Source: Actinostola sp. cb2023 (Eukaryota > Cnidaria > Anthozoa > Actiniaria > Actinostolidae). From it: a stretch of 64,000 bases of DNA. The stretch covers positions 171,501 to 235,500 of the forward strand of contig JAUJYZ010000534.1 of NCBI GenBank assembly GCA_033675265.1, in the 5' to 3' direction. Position numbers and translations under genes: made by a program. Under the pieces are notes generated by a model. It did not search any database, was not told the origin of the DNA, and was given only the letters and a program-made list of their open reading frames with translations. Below are positions 35,741 through 47,200 of the stretch, in pieces (position 1 is the stretch's first letter; every line of letters begins with the position of its first letter).

Positions 35741-36749
35741 ATGCCTGACCATGATCTGGACAATTTGGTCAGACAAGAACAAAATGCTTTTCCACAGACT
35801 GGGGAAACAAACTTGATGGCAGGATTAAGGCAACGAGGGGTGTATTTACCCAGGTGGAGAGTATGCGTGTCTATTATTCGTGTTGACCCCATTAACAGAG
35901 CTAATCGATGGGGTCAAAGGATAGTGAGGCGACCATATAGTGTGCCACATCCCAATTTTATGTGGCACATTGATACCAACATGAAACTGCGGCACTGGAG
36001 ACTTTGTGTCCATGGCTGGGTTGATGGATATTCCAGGGCTGTTATTTACCTTCGAGTCAACAACAACAACCGAGCGACGACAGTGCTAAATTGCTTCCAA
36101 CTAGCAACAAGGAAATGGAGACATCCATCTCGTGTGCGAGCAGATAAAGGAGGAGAGAATATTGCAGTAGGAGAGTACATCACTTGGTACCGGGGTGACA
36201 ATAGAGGAAGTTTTCTCACTGGTCCCAGTGTGAGAAACACAGGGATAGAAAGACTGTGGCGGGATGTGCTTGGGAGTGTCCTCTCTGTTTTTTTATTCAT
36301 TATTTCTATTCATAGAAGTCCAACACATCCTGGATCCTGGGAATGATCTTCAAATTTATGCACTCCACTATATCTTCATTCCAAGAATTCAGCGTTTACT
36401 GGACATATTTGTAGAACGCTTCAATGTGCACTCTATCTCCACAGAGGGAAACAGGACACCCCGTCAGCTCTGGGCATCTGGGTGCCTGAGAAATCTAAAT
36501 TCTCCTGACATCAATATATTGGGTAATCCTGATATGTATGGAGATGACGCTGATGCTCCGCCACCAGATCCACACAATGACGTTGGTGGTGTGGAGGTGC
36601 CACCCATTAATTTAGAGTTGTCAGAAGAGGTTACTGTTGTCATGCAGACACAATTCGATCCACTTGACGATGATGGTAATTATGGTATCAAATTTTTTTT
36701 ACAAGTGCAAGAATTTTTACAACGTTTTATGAATCAAAATACACCATAG
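35741..36749 (+). CDS. Integrase-type D,D35E transposase (one frame break)
   Basis: The first frame, 35741-36346, encodes an integrase core with WHIDTN (D78), RVRADKGGEN (D135) and GIERLWRDVL (E170), a D,D35E arrangement, preceded by RANRWGQRIVRRPYSVPHPN. At a run of seven T (about 36288) the frame shifts to 36264-36749: EVQHILDPGNDLQIYALHYI, FIPRIQRLLDIF, HSISTEGNRTPRQLWASG, then an acidic Asp/Pro tail to a stop. This is the widespread eukaryotic integrase-core transposase family whose copies usually read LLDP.N.LHLFCLHYVFLPR. The helix-turn-helix usually upstream is missing or lies in the spacer. With one base corrected it would be nearly complete over the catalytic core. Terminal repeats not found. 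Confidence 0.75.
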
Positions 36750-39485
36750 CTACATGTAACTTGATAACATTCTATTTAGCACATGACCGCCAGAGAAACA
36801 ATGATGATCTAGTAACTCAATGGACCTTTTTCAACCTGGGCATAATGTTATCCCATTCACATGTTATTCCCCTGAGTATTACTACCAAAATCACTGAACT
36901 GTTCGCATGCCAAAATGGTCACATGATATTGGTTTCCCGCTCTGTTCTGATCAAGAGAGACCTGATTTGCATGTGACCATTTGGAGCTCTCCGAATGGTC
37001 ACCTGAGTTAACCGAAATTCAAAACTCAATTGATCACTATTTTGGCGATGCTAACAGGTGATTCATTTTGATAGTACTTTTTTTTCTTTGACAGCAATGA
37101 TTGTCTCTCAACCAGTGAAAATCATGGAGAAAACAATGTAGATGATAATAATGTTTATTAAAACATGTTTGACAAGACATGGATAACACTTTAATGTGCA
37201 GATCTGGAGTCTTAAGTATTTTAAATCATTAATGTAGTTTTTATAAAGATCCAATATACTTGAATTGGAGATGTTTATATCACATGATTTGTCAATGTCT
37301 AAGGCAATAAGACATGTTTCTAGTCTGTTTTTAAAAGTGGGAAATTCAACAATAACTATGACAATGATAGCAAAAATAATTATCAAATTGGGTGTGTTTC
37401 AAAATACAGGCAAGTTGAATCACTCAATAACTATATATAATCAATAACTAGTGATTGATATCACTACTTGCTATTAGATACTACATTGTATCAATCTAGT
37501 GCATTGTCATGCTTCAAATTTGTATCTCTATAGACCACTTTCATAAAATTGCTTAAAATCCCAAAAAGATTACTTTGGGAAAGAAAAATATTTGATTTGA
37601 TAGAATGTGATTATCTAAATACTATGTGTGTGTTGAAAAACCCAATAATAAATACTTGAGAAGATATGAACACTTTAATTGTGAAATTGGCAGCACCAAA
37701 ACGAGGCCCCACCAAGGTCTCACTTGAAAAATACACACAAATTAAAACTCTATAATTTTGATCTCTTATGACTCCAAAGCAATTCGGGCTTCGAGGCACA
37801 TCGAAGCTCAAAAAGCTCGGCCTCATTAAAGCGATATCTGTGGTTCGTGGGCCTGTGGGGAGCGAGAGTGGTCGGAGCCGCAGAAACGAAGCACTTCCCG
37901 GCTGTTCGTGGTGATGTCGAGAACCCATAATTTTTTACATCCAGAAATGTGGATGATACGCGGGTGTCGGCAGAGGTTTGTTTTCTCGTCGCTTCCTGGG
38001 CGAGTAGAAAAAAACTTCTGCTCGCAGGGTAGCCAAAGACAAACACTCAGTCTCATTTTGCACCAAACACTTCATGAAGTATGCTTTGAATTTCCCTGCT
38101 GGCAGAGGTCTCTCTGATTCTTCCTTCTCTCTTACCGGTCCCAAGGAAGAATCAGAGACTGAGACAACCAGGAAGTCAATACTTTACAATTGTATTTTCA
38201 AAATGGCCGCCTCTGTCAGGGTAGCACCCAGTGCCTGAACGTTTTTCCACAGGTATCCCAGCCAGATTCACCTAACATATATGTATAGCGCGTCGTAGCG
38301 CTCAATATTAAAGCTCAACGATCGTATATGGGGAATTTTTAATTTCCATAAAAAATTCTGCTTGCAGGGCTAGGGTAGAACACTTTTTTTTATTTTGAGT
38401 GAAAAATCCGGTTATAGCGTAACAGCCAGCGTATGTACTTCTGATATTAGCGATTTCCAATACTATTAACTTTTCCCCTAAATTGGGTCTACATTTCAGT
38501 GACAAATCCTTGGAAAGGGTATGAATTTTCCAATTCTTCATCCTTAACAAGACGCTCAATGAGCGTACACTCGGACATTTATGACAATGACAATGACAGT
38601 TGCGTGACTAGGGAGACTATGTGTCGGTGAGGATAGATAAAGATCTCCGAATCGTCTGTCTTCAGTATACGTACGTATACTTCGAACGTCCAGTTGAGGT
38701 TGCATATTCATGCATATGGTCAGATGGTTCTGATAAAGTTTTTCGTTTGTTGTAATGAAGGCGCGTTTGTTTTTGTTATAAATGAAACGACATCTTTCAG
38801 AGTGAGCCCACACGAATCGGCGTATGCTTTTGTATGTGAAATGAGCGTGTTTAAAGCCCGTGTTTTATCGGCCATAAAGATCCGAGCCGCCGGCTTCAGA
38901 TATATTTTAATCAAGCTTGTTGACGTTGTTGCGGTACATGATGCACTCCATTATGAAACATGAAACCCAGACTATCTCTTTGAAATACAACACTATTCAG
39001 TTTAGCAGCACTTAAAACAATTATATTCAAGATTGATGAGTTCGTGGACCGGACCTTTCAAAAACACTCGAGATCTCAACTGCTTCTTTCTCGACACAGC
39101 ACTTCTAGTCGATCGGTAGTCGTGCATGGAACGCGATGAGTTTTAACGATGACCCAAGAGTGAACTATTTGACCCGTTTGAGCATAGAATTACTTCATTA
39201 CGTGTTCGGATATCATCGCCCCAGTTTTCAGCCAATCGAAAACCTGAAACAGACATTCCTGACCGATACGATCACATACTTCGCATTCTGTGTACTACGA
39301 AGAATAAAAAAGAATGCCCATTTTATAACTCGGACTTCCTCCGGAAGTGTCCGAGTAAATAGGGTCAGGGTTTTGACATCCCAGGGACACACCCCTATCC
39401 TAAATTTCCAGGAGTTAATGTTAGTATAGGTAGGTATTTACAAGCCAGTAGGTGTGTTTATGAAGCAATTGCAAAACATTTTACA
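36750..39485. other. Intergenic stretch without recognised genes
   Basis: AT-rich to 37.6 kb. From 37640 to 38230 more GC-balanced, with overlapping minus-strand frames of about 70-105 codons that match no family I know. A perfect 15-bp-arm hairpin (TCTCTGATTCTTCCT...AGGAAGAATCAGAGA) lies at 38111-38157. The frame 39136-39429 (plus) is unrecognised. Confidence 0.4.
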
Positions 39486-40147
39486 GGCGCTTTCACATAT
39501 CTTTTGACGATCGGATTCCGAAATTTGTTCCGAAGTTCGTCGGCGAACTTCAAACATTCGTTACGAAGTTCGAAATTAACTTGGCAAGTTAAAAACAAAC
39601 TTCGGAACTTTGTTGGCGGCAAAGTTCGCTGAAGCGTGACTCAAAATGGGCGACACGGAGTTAGTAGCGCAGTGTTTGAATTTCGAATGCACTTATACTG
39701 GGGGTTATTTGTTTATGGTATTCGATATTTAAACAAATATCGTCCGTTCTTGCTGACCTACGAGTATTTCCTCCATGCTGCGCCTCTAAATTTCCTCTCC
39801 TAACAAAGTTGTTGATGATATTGGAAACAGTTTGCTTTGAAATGTTTAAAGATTTACCGATCTGTGCTTGACTTTGGCCTTCCAACCAACGATCGATAAT
39901 CTTTTCACGCACGTACTTAGGAAGCCCTTTTCCTTGTCTAGAAAAACAATTCATGATTGTCTAAGATCATCTAAGATCATCAAAGAACTCAACTTCGAAT
40001 AACGAACTTTGCCGCCAACAAAGTTCCGAAGTTTGTTTTGAACTTCCCAAGTTCATTTTGAACTTCGTATCGAATGTTTGAAGTTCGCCGACGAACTTCG
40101 GATCAAACTTCGGAATCCGATCGTCAAAAGATATGTGAAAGCGCCTG
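39486..40147. mobile_element. Tc1/mariner-like element with long TIRs and only a DNA-binding ORF
   Basis: A 662-bp element flanked by TA (39484-39485 and 40148-40149). Inverted repeats of about 150 bp start CAGGCGCTTTCACATATCTT and contain several GAACTTCG/CGAAGTTC copies. Between them, on the minus strand, lies a paired-type helix-turn-helix ORF. No DDE domain remains, so it is an internally deleted derivative. Confidence 0.85.
39661..39954 (-). CDS. Paired-like helix-turn-helix protein, truncated Tc1-type transposase
   Basis: A 97-residue open frame starting MNCFSRQGKGLPKYVREKII. Residues about 13-65 form a paired/homeodomain-like DNA-binding region: RWLEGQSQAQIGKSLNISKQ then TVSNIINNFVRRGN, followed by a Gly-rich turn (AQHGGNTRRSARTDD), as in the N terminus of Tc1/Pax-type transposases. 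It ends before any catalytic domain and is wholly enclosed by the TIRs. If expressed it could bind the element ends without cutting. The start is preceded by TIR sequence, so expression is uncertain. Confidence 0.6.
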   Translation of the reverse strand: MNCFSRQGKGLPKYVREKIIDRWLEGQSQAQIGKSLNISKQTVSNIINNFVRRGNLEAQHGGNTRRSARTDDICLNIEYHKQITPSISAFEIQTLRY

Positions 40148-40149
40148 TA

Positions 40150-41231
40150 AAAATCATCAAAATAGTCATTTAAGCCGTTTTCATGGGCAACCCTTCAATT
40201 ATCATATCTACCCATACTACCTTTCGGTCTAGTCGCGTAGGCTTGAAGTCGATCTCAGCGCATGTAAGGCATGTTTTTTTCGAAAAATTCCTCAAATTTA
40301 AGAGAAAGAATATTTTGAAACCACGCACTTGTCCAATCTCAATCAAACTTGGCATAGTTCTTCTATTAAATAAGCTCTGCGCACATTGTTAGAACACTCA
40401 ATTATTTTAATAAAAAGAACTATCTAATGGATGAAGTACTAAAATGTATCACTCTAATTGGAAAACTCGCATTTTATGTACTATTAACACAAGAGATCAG
40501 TTCGAAATTGGATTTTTGGTCTATCGGGCAAATTTCGAACTTTGCGAGTATTTATCGACCTAAATATTGAAGTTTTCCATCATATCCAATTAGGTCACAC
40601 AAACTAACTTTAAACCGAGTAAATAATATCTAGATTTATTAGATAGGTATATATTCAACGCCACTTAGTTCACTAACCATTTGCAAAGAATCGCGAATGG
40701 ATCGATTGTGCAGGCCCGCGTACAATAGGTAAGCGGTTGTTCTATGGAATTAAGTTTCCATGGATACAAGGATTGGAAGTTCAACAAAATGGCGGCCTCA
40801 ATCGATGCAGAATGCTTGTTTGTGAATGTTTTTCGCCAATAATCTTCCTCAGAAAGAGTCCACAGAACACAATATTACTTGAAATGGCTTTGGAAAGGTC
40901 TATCAGAACTTGTAGTGCTATTATATTGTGAGTAATTCATTGATTTACGCCAAAAATTCATACTTTGTCAGCTCAACTACGTCTATAGTAATACTTGTTG
41001 TTGCACTTCTACTATTTTTGCCTGCCTGTTAGTTGTATTACGAAATTTCTAATAAAATCATTATCTCTGACATCTTCTGCGCATGTGTATTATGGGTTAG
41101 TTTAAGCGGGAGATTTGAAGAAGTTATAGTTGTGGAATTAACGAGCGTTTCTCAATCGACATTTTCGACGTATTTTAAGCTATATTATCGTTGTTTGCGT
41201 ACTGTATTCCTATACAAGGGTATATTCTGAG
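40150..41231. other. Intergenic stretch
   Basis: AT-rich. No gene recognised. ATG-containing frames at 40183, 40737 and 41033 are short and unmatched. Confidence 0.4.
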
Positions 41232-44200
41232 ATGGCAGGCACGTTTTTATGTCCGAATACTTGTGGTTTTGCTAGAGTAGTGGCTCTAGAGGTTGCAAGA
41301 GGGACGGTGCTGCAGAGAGATAAAAACGAGAGTAGCAACAAACATCAAGCTCGTTTGAAACTCGAACAGTACAAGCAATTCAAAGGCCACTTTTCTGGGG
41401 ATGCTACAGTGGATAAGTTTTCAATCGAGTACTTAAAATTCCATAAGAGGCTCCCAGGATTGAAACAAGCATTCAACAAGTGGAATTCTAGAAAATCTAC
41501 TGAAAAGTCCAAATACATGGACATATTTTCCCTGCAGAACTGGCAGAAACTTACTGAGGCACGAAAGAAAGAACACAGCTTGGCAAACTGCAGAAATCCA
41601 GGCTTACTTTCCTGTAAAATCTGCCGTGCTTAAGGGGAAAGCAAAACAAAATCCTGTGTTCGCTGCCGAAAGTGAAGCCCAAAAGTTGAAGACCAAATCA
41701 CCCCCAGTCAAACCACTTTTAAAAGACATAACAAACACTGCAAAGGCAATTTACAATAAGGTGGATTCTGTGTTCCAGCAAAGCTTTAGTACAAGCTTTG
41801 CTGAAGCTTTGTCAAAAGTGACAGAACTAAATTTACAACACACAATAAATGAGAGACGTAAAAGAAGAAGGAAGCTATATCAAAACTCAAAGGAAAATAT
41901 CGAGAAGCAAATGGAAGAGACTGCAATGTTAAGGTGAGTGCAATACATGAAGGTTAGGTAGAGTGCAGACAATCTATATTTAGCGTGAAACAGTACTTAA
42001 ACTATAGCAGTGCAGTAAAAGCACTAAACAATAGAAAATAGAAATAACACAATTCAGTGAGCTATTAAGTTTTAGTGCTATTTCACGATTAACTAGCTAC
42101 GTCTTCACTCATAATACAAAATAATACAATCAAAAATACAATCAATAATAATATTATAATAAATTATAATGATCAATAATAATTATTATTATAACAATCA
42201 CAAATCAAACAAACGTTGTCAGTAAATTAATTAATTTATTATGCTGAATTCACATTACGTTCACATACACTGTACCATACATAATTTTGGTATCATCATA
42301 TTTATTATCAGATGTTATGGCGGTGGGCAATCACTAAGTGCATGGCAACGCAGTCGACTGGCAAAATCCTTTGAAACAAAGGGATCTGCAAAACGGAGAA
42401 GAGAGGAAGTAATTAGTAATGAATTGGAGCCCAATAGAAAAGTTGTAAAGAAAGATCATACTGGGAACATTGACAACATTGAATGGGACAAAAAGGCATT
42501 AAAGTTAGAAGTTGAAGGCTTTGAAGACAACCATATAATCAACTGGAAGAGGTTGGCTGTGAAATACAATGTCTGCAACAAGGCAGGGCAGCTTGCTTGC
42601 AATGGAGGCCAGATTGTTAAAGAGTGGCTAGTTTCACAAGGTGTTAATGTAACTCGCTTTGAAACAAAACGAAAACAGTCCACCGATGTAAGTCCCATCA
42701 TCAGACGAAAGAAAAGAAAAGGTCGAGGAGGAGAAATAAGTGTTCCTACTGAGGTGTCTCCCCAAAAACTCAAAGAGCAGTTGAAAGAAAAGATCAAATC
42801 TGGGGAGTACACAGTTGGTGAAATGATTGTACCCCAAAAGGTAATATAAAATGCTGACAATAATATTAGAGTGCTTGTACATAAACCCGTGAAACATAGT
42901 GTACTAATTAGAGTGTAATAGTCAGATAAACACAACAGAAAACAAAAGAATTAGAGTGAAATAGTATACCATTTTCACTACTAAAATCCCCGCTCATTGT
43001 CTCGGTGCGATTAAGTTATGGGAGAATGAGATTGGACCGAGGCCATGAGCGAAGCGCGACGCGGACGTACGTACGTACAGGAAGTAAGTAGATCGAGTAA
43101 CGGCGTCGCCGAAGGGGAGGTGGGAGGGTCGGAAAAATATTTTCGTCGTCCTTGTAGAAGATCGTGTAAAAGCCCCGAAATTGAATAATTTGGTTCTTAA
43201 ATACCCGAATAAAAGCACGTGGTGATGCAGGGCATTCCAACAAACCCTCCCGAGGGAAATGAGACTCATGATTCGCATCCGTTGGTATTTCACGGAGTTT
43301 TCAGTAATGAAAATAGTATACCATTTTCACTACTAAAATCCCCGCTCATTGTCTCGGTGCGATTAAGTTATGGGAGAATGAGATTGGACCTTTGCCCACT
43401 CGCTGACGCTGCTTCCGCTACCTTTCGAACTCAACGTGAATACGCCCCAAACGAGGGAAAAGGTGTATAAAATGGGGATCCTCCCGAAACTCAGAAAAAA
43501 CGACCATGGTGAAATTAAATACATTTAAATAACAATTAATAATTACTGACATTTCCAGCTGTGAAAGCATTTGGGACCCGGAACCTGTAGTGACCCTACG
43601 CGGAGAGGCGGCGACCTAGTCGTTTGCCTTGCCGGGAGGGAATGGTCCGGCCCAGCCAGTAGGGCTGCCTTCCCAGTCACACCACTTGACCGTGTGTTTC
43701 TGACGTTCTAATATGCTAGTGTAGAAATGACCCTAGGGATGAGAAGGAGAAATGGGGACACACCCATTCCGACACCTCGAGGGGAATCCAGGGAAGGCCC
43801 CCCACCAGCCAAACCGGACCAGGAACTCGCCCGAAGGCAAGTTATAGGGTGTAAGTTTAGTTTACCCTTCTGGCCACGGTTAGGAAAGTGAGGAGGATCC
43901 ACCCAATCTGGAAGAAAAATATAGCAATAAAAGTCAAATTATATTGTAAAAAGCACTTTATATCAATCATTGCATGAAACGAACGGAAATGATCAGACTG
44001 CATCGCTTACCAACAAATCATGCCCTGTAAACCCTGTCCTTAGCGACAACGCCTATTTATAGCACTCCCCATATATACATTCTCTGGCGATGTGGTCTCT
44101 ATGGCCACAAGTATAATTGGTAATAATGCCTATTAGTCCAAATGGGGCCTACTGGACACTACTGGAAAAAGCGGCCGGAGGAAACATCAAAACCAACCAT

Positions 44201-47200
44201 GCACACACTAGGCTTTACATTTTCTATGAGGGTCAGCGGCAAATAACTAATGCTATTCAGCCTTTGCCAGCGCGAAGGGAGATTCAAGCAGTTTTGGCAA
44301 TGCCGACAAACGGCCACGCCCCTTTCGTCGACAACGGACACTTCATATAATTTTATAAACACACAACTAGAGCACTTTCGGTAATGCCGACACACGGCAA
44401 CGCCTCTTTCGTCGACAACGGACATTTCATATAATTTTATAAACACACAACTAGAGCACTTTCGGTAATGCCGACACACGGCCACGCCCCTTTCGTCGAC
44501 AACGCACACTTCATATAATTTTATGAACACACAACTAGAGCACTTTTGGTAATGCCGACACACGGCCACGCTAATTCTGCCGACACACGGCTATTTCACA
44601 TATATCACGTGCCGAATGCACTTTTGGTAATGCCGACAAACGGCCACGCCCCTTTCGTCGACAACGGACACTTCATATAATTTTATAAACACACAACTAG
44701 AGCACTTTCGGTAATGCCGACACACGGCCACACCAATTCTGCCGACACACGGCTATTTCACATATATCACGTGCCGAATGCACTTTTGGTAATGCCGACA
44801 CACGGCCACGCCAATTCTGCCGACACACGGCTATTTCACATATTTCACGTGTCGAATGCACTTTTGGTAATACCGACACACGGCCACGCCAATTCTGCCG
44901 ACACAAGGCTATTTCACATATTTCACGTGCCGAATGCACTTTTGGTAATGCCGACACACGGCCACGCCAATTCTGCCGACACACGGCTATTTCACATATT
45001 TCACGTGCCGAATGCACTTTTGGTAATGCCGACACACGGCCACGCCAATTCTGCCGACACACGGCCACGCCAATTCTGCCGACACACGGCTATTTACATA
45101 TATCACGTGCCGAATGCAATTTTGGTAATGCCGACACACGGCCACGCCAATTCTGCCGACACACGGCTATTACAGAACTATAAACATATGACTAAAGCAT
45201 AAATAACGGTAAATGCTTACAGATAACAAGACATGGGTAAATAGTGCTAACCACGATAAATAATAAACGTATAGAATACTACAACCAAATATACTCAAGC
45301 TGTAACACAAAATTACTGAAGCAAGGATTATAATTACGATAAACTGAGACTCTTAGTTATGGGCGATATCGTTAACCCTGAAATACCCAGGCCCTCGAAC
45401 AGAAAGAGATGCAACCTCATGAGGCAAATGTGAAAATACTGAAGTAAGGGAGCGAAAATACGGCGGCTAGAGCGAGGGGAAAACAAAGCCTAGAACCATA
45501 AAAACCTCGATAGTGACTCGAGTGACAACAAATACATATCGTTGACGGAACGTATGAGTACTGACCAACTAAACCCGGGATACGAAAAGAAAGAAACAAC
45601 CTACTACCTCATTTTGCACGTTATTAACTGCTAGCTTCGAGACCACAACGGGTTCTGCGACCACAACGGGTTCTGCGACTACAGCGGGTTCTGCGACTAC
45701 AGCGGGTTGGAGTTGGCGTTGCAGGGCAGCCAGTTCTTCTGGTTTGGATCATTCTGAGCAACTGCCATGCGGATATTCGGCTTCGGCGACAGGAAAAAAT
45801 CAAGAAGGAAAAATCTTTTCGTCGTCCTTGTAGAAGATCGTGTAAAAGCCCCGAAATTGAATAATTTGGTTCTTAAATACCCGAATAAACGCACGTGGTG
45901 ATGCAGGGCATTCCAACAAACCCTCCCGAGGGAAATGAGACTCATGATTCGCATCCGTTGGTATTTCACGGAGTTTTTCAGTAATGAAAATAGTGCTCTA
46001 AATATGCTAATTAAAAGTGTATTTCACGGGTTTATGAAAACCACTCTATTAATACATCTGACTAAATTGAAAATATCTGCAGTCTGTTATGGTTCAAATT
46101 TCCTCACTGAACTCAATGAGTGCTGATAACACCATGTACATTGTACATGCACAGTACATGTACGTGTATTAATGATTTACATTTTTTTCTTCCCAGTATG
46201 AGAAACTTATTCTAACCAAGGATCTCAAGATAGAGAAAATTGAATTTGAAACTGAAGGCAGAAAGACACCTCTTATGGATATAAGAAAAAACATGCTAAA
46301 AAAGCACAAAGAGTACATGAGAGATCACAGTGACAGCTACTACAATGAAATGAATGAATATGATATCAAAGAAAAGCTAAAAGAGTTAAACGAATTACCT
46401 GAAAACAAGAACAATCAACCCCTTGATTTAGAGCAAATACGAAAAAAACTCCAAACCCTGGAAAGAACAAGACATCTACTTGTCTGGCTTGACAATTCAA
46501 CCGTCGCCAACCATGGATATCTTGTTTGCTTAGTCACCTGTCTTTATGATCCTGCAGTATTCTATACAGATGCAGAGTACAGAATTAAGACAGGGAAAAC
46601 AGTTAATATCCAGAACATAATTGAACAGCCTGAGCTCCATTTCATTGCACGATGTGGCAGTTCAGACAGTGAGCTTCTGCTCTACTCAGAAACAAGGTTA
46701 GCTTGTGTTCAAGAACTTAAACATGACTCTGCTCAATACACTGACAAACTTAGATTTTGCCATGGAGACAGCCCACTAAGATCATTTGAGGCAGGCCAAC
46801 AGAAGGGTGGCAACTACTTCTGTGCCACTTGTGATGTACATTGTGACATGACATATGAAATAGACCATGTCCTCAATAAGAAACCGATTACACTACAGAC
46901 TAGACAAGATTGTATCTTACAAGGTGCAGTTGCAAGGAGACAAGGAGACACTCGCTCCAGTTGAAAGCCAAGCCATTGAAAGCTTTAACAAAGCAGCAAC
47001 TGGAGGAGGAATTAGCTTCCCGACGAATATATGAGGGCAAAACTAAGCAAGAGCTACAGGATCTGCTTACCAGAGAAATGCATGGCATGCAACGTGTACC
47101 AGCCCTTATAATGAATCATCCAAAGGCAAATCTTAAAGACATTGGCCTTGGTGATTATGAAATATTGCCAGCAGAACCATTGCATGACATTGGTCACCAC

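Larger units (their letters stand above)
42866..46058. mobile_element. Composite repeat insertion in intron 2
   Basis: Left and right ends are imperfect inverted repeats (about 50 bp; ATAAACCCGTGAAACATAGT near 42881 against the inverted CACGGGTTTATGAAAA near 46026). Inside are an 80-bp direct repeat (42960-43039 and 43311-43390), a 185-bp direct repeat (43133-43316 and 45811-45994), a GC-rich unique stretch (43560-43910) and two minisatellites. It resembles a non-autonomous element that has itself collected insertions. The boundaries are tentative. Confidence 0.45.

Noticed and set aside
37600..38230. Possible gene from overlapping minus-strand frames
   Set aside because: Frames overlap in different phases, are short and match no family; no splice pattern found.
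42456..42935. 159-codon minus-strand frame
   Set aside because: Antisense to exon 2 of the large transposase-like gene.
44290..45175. Possible CRISPR array
   Set aside because: Repeats are long (78-84 bp), contiguous and without unique spacers, in an animal genome.
44159..45202. Repeat proteins on both strands (26- and 28-residue units)
   Set aside because: Minisatellite periods divisible by three explain the open frames on both strands; no codon bias or homology seen.
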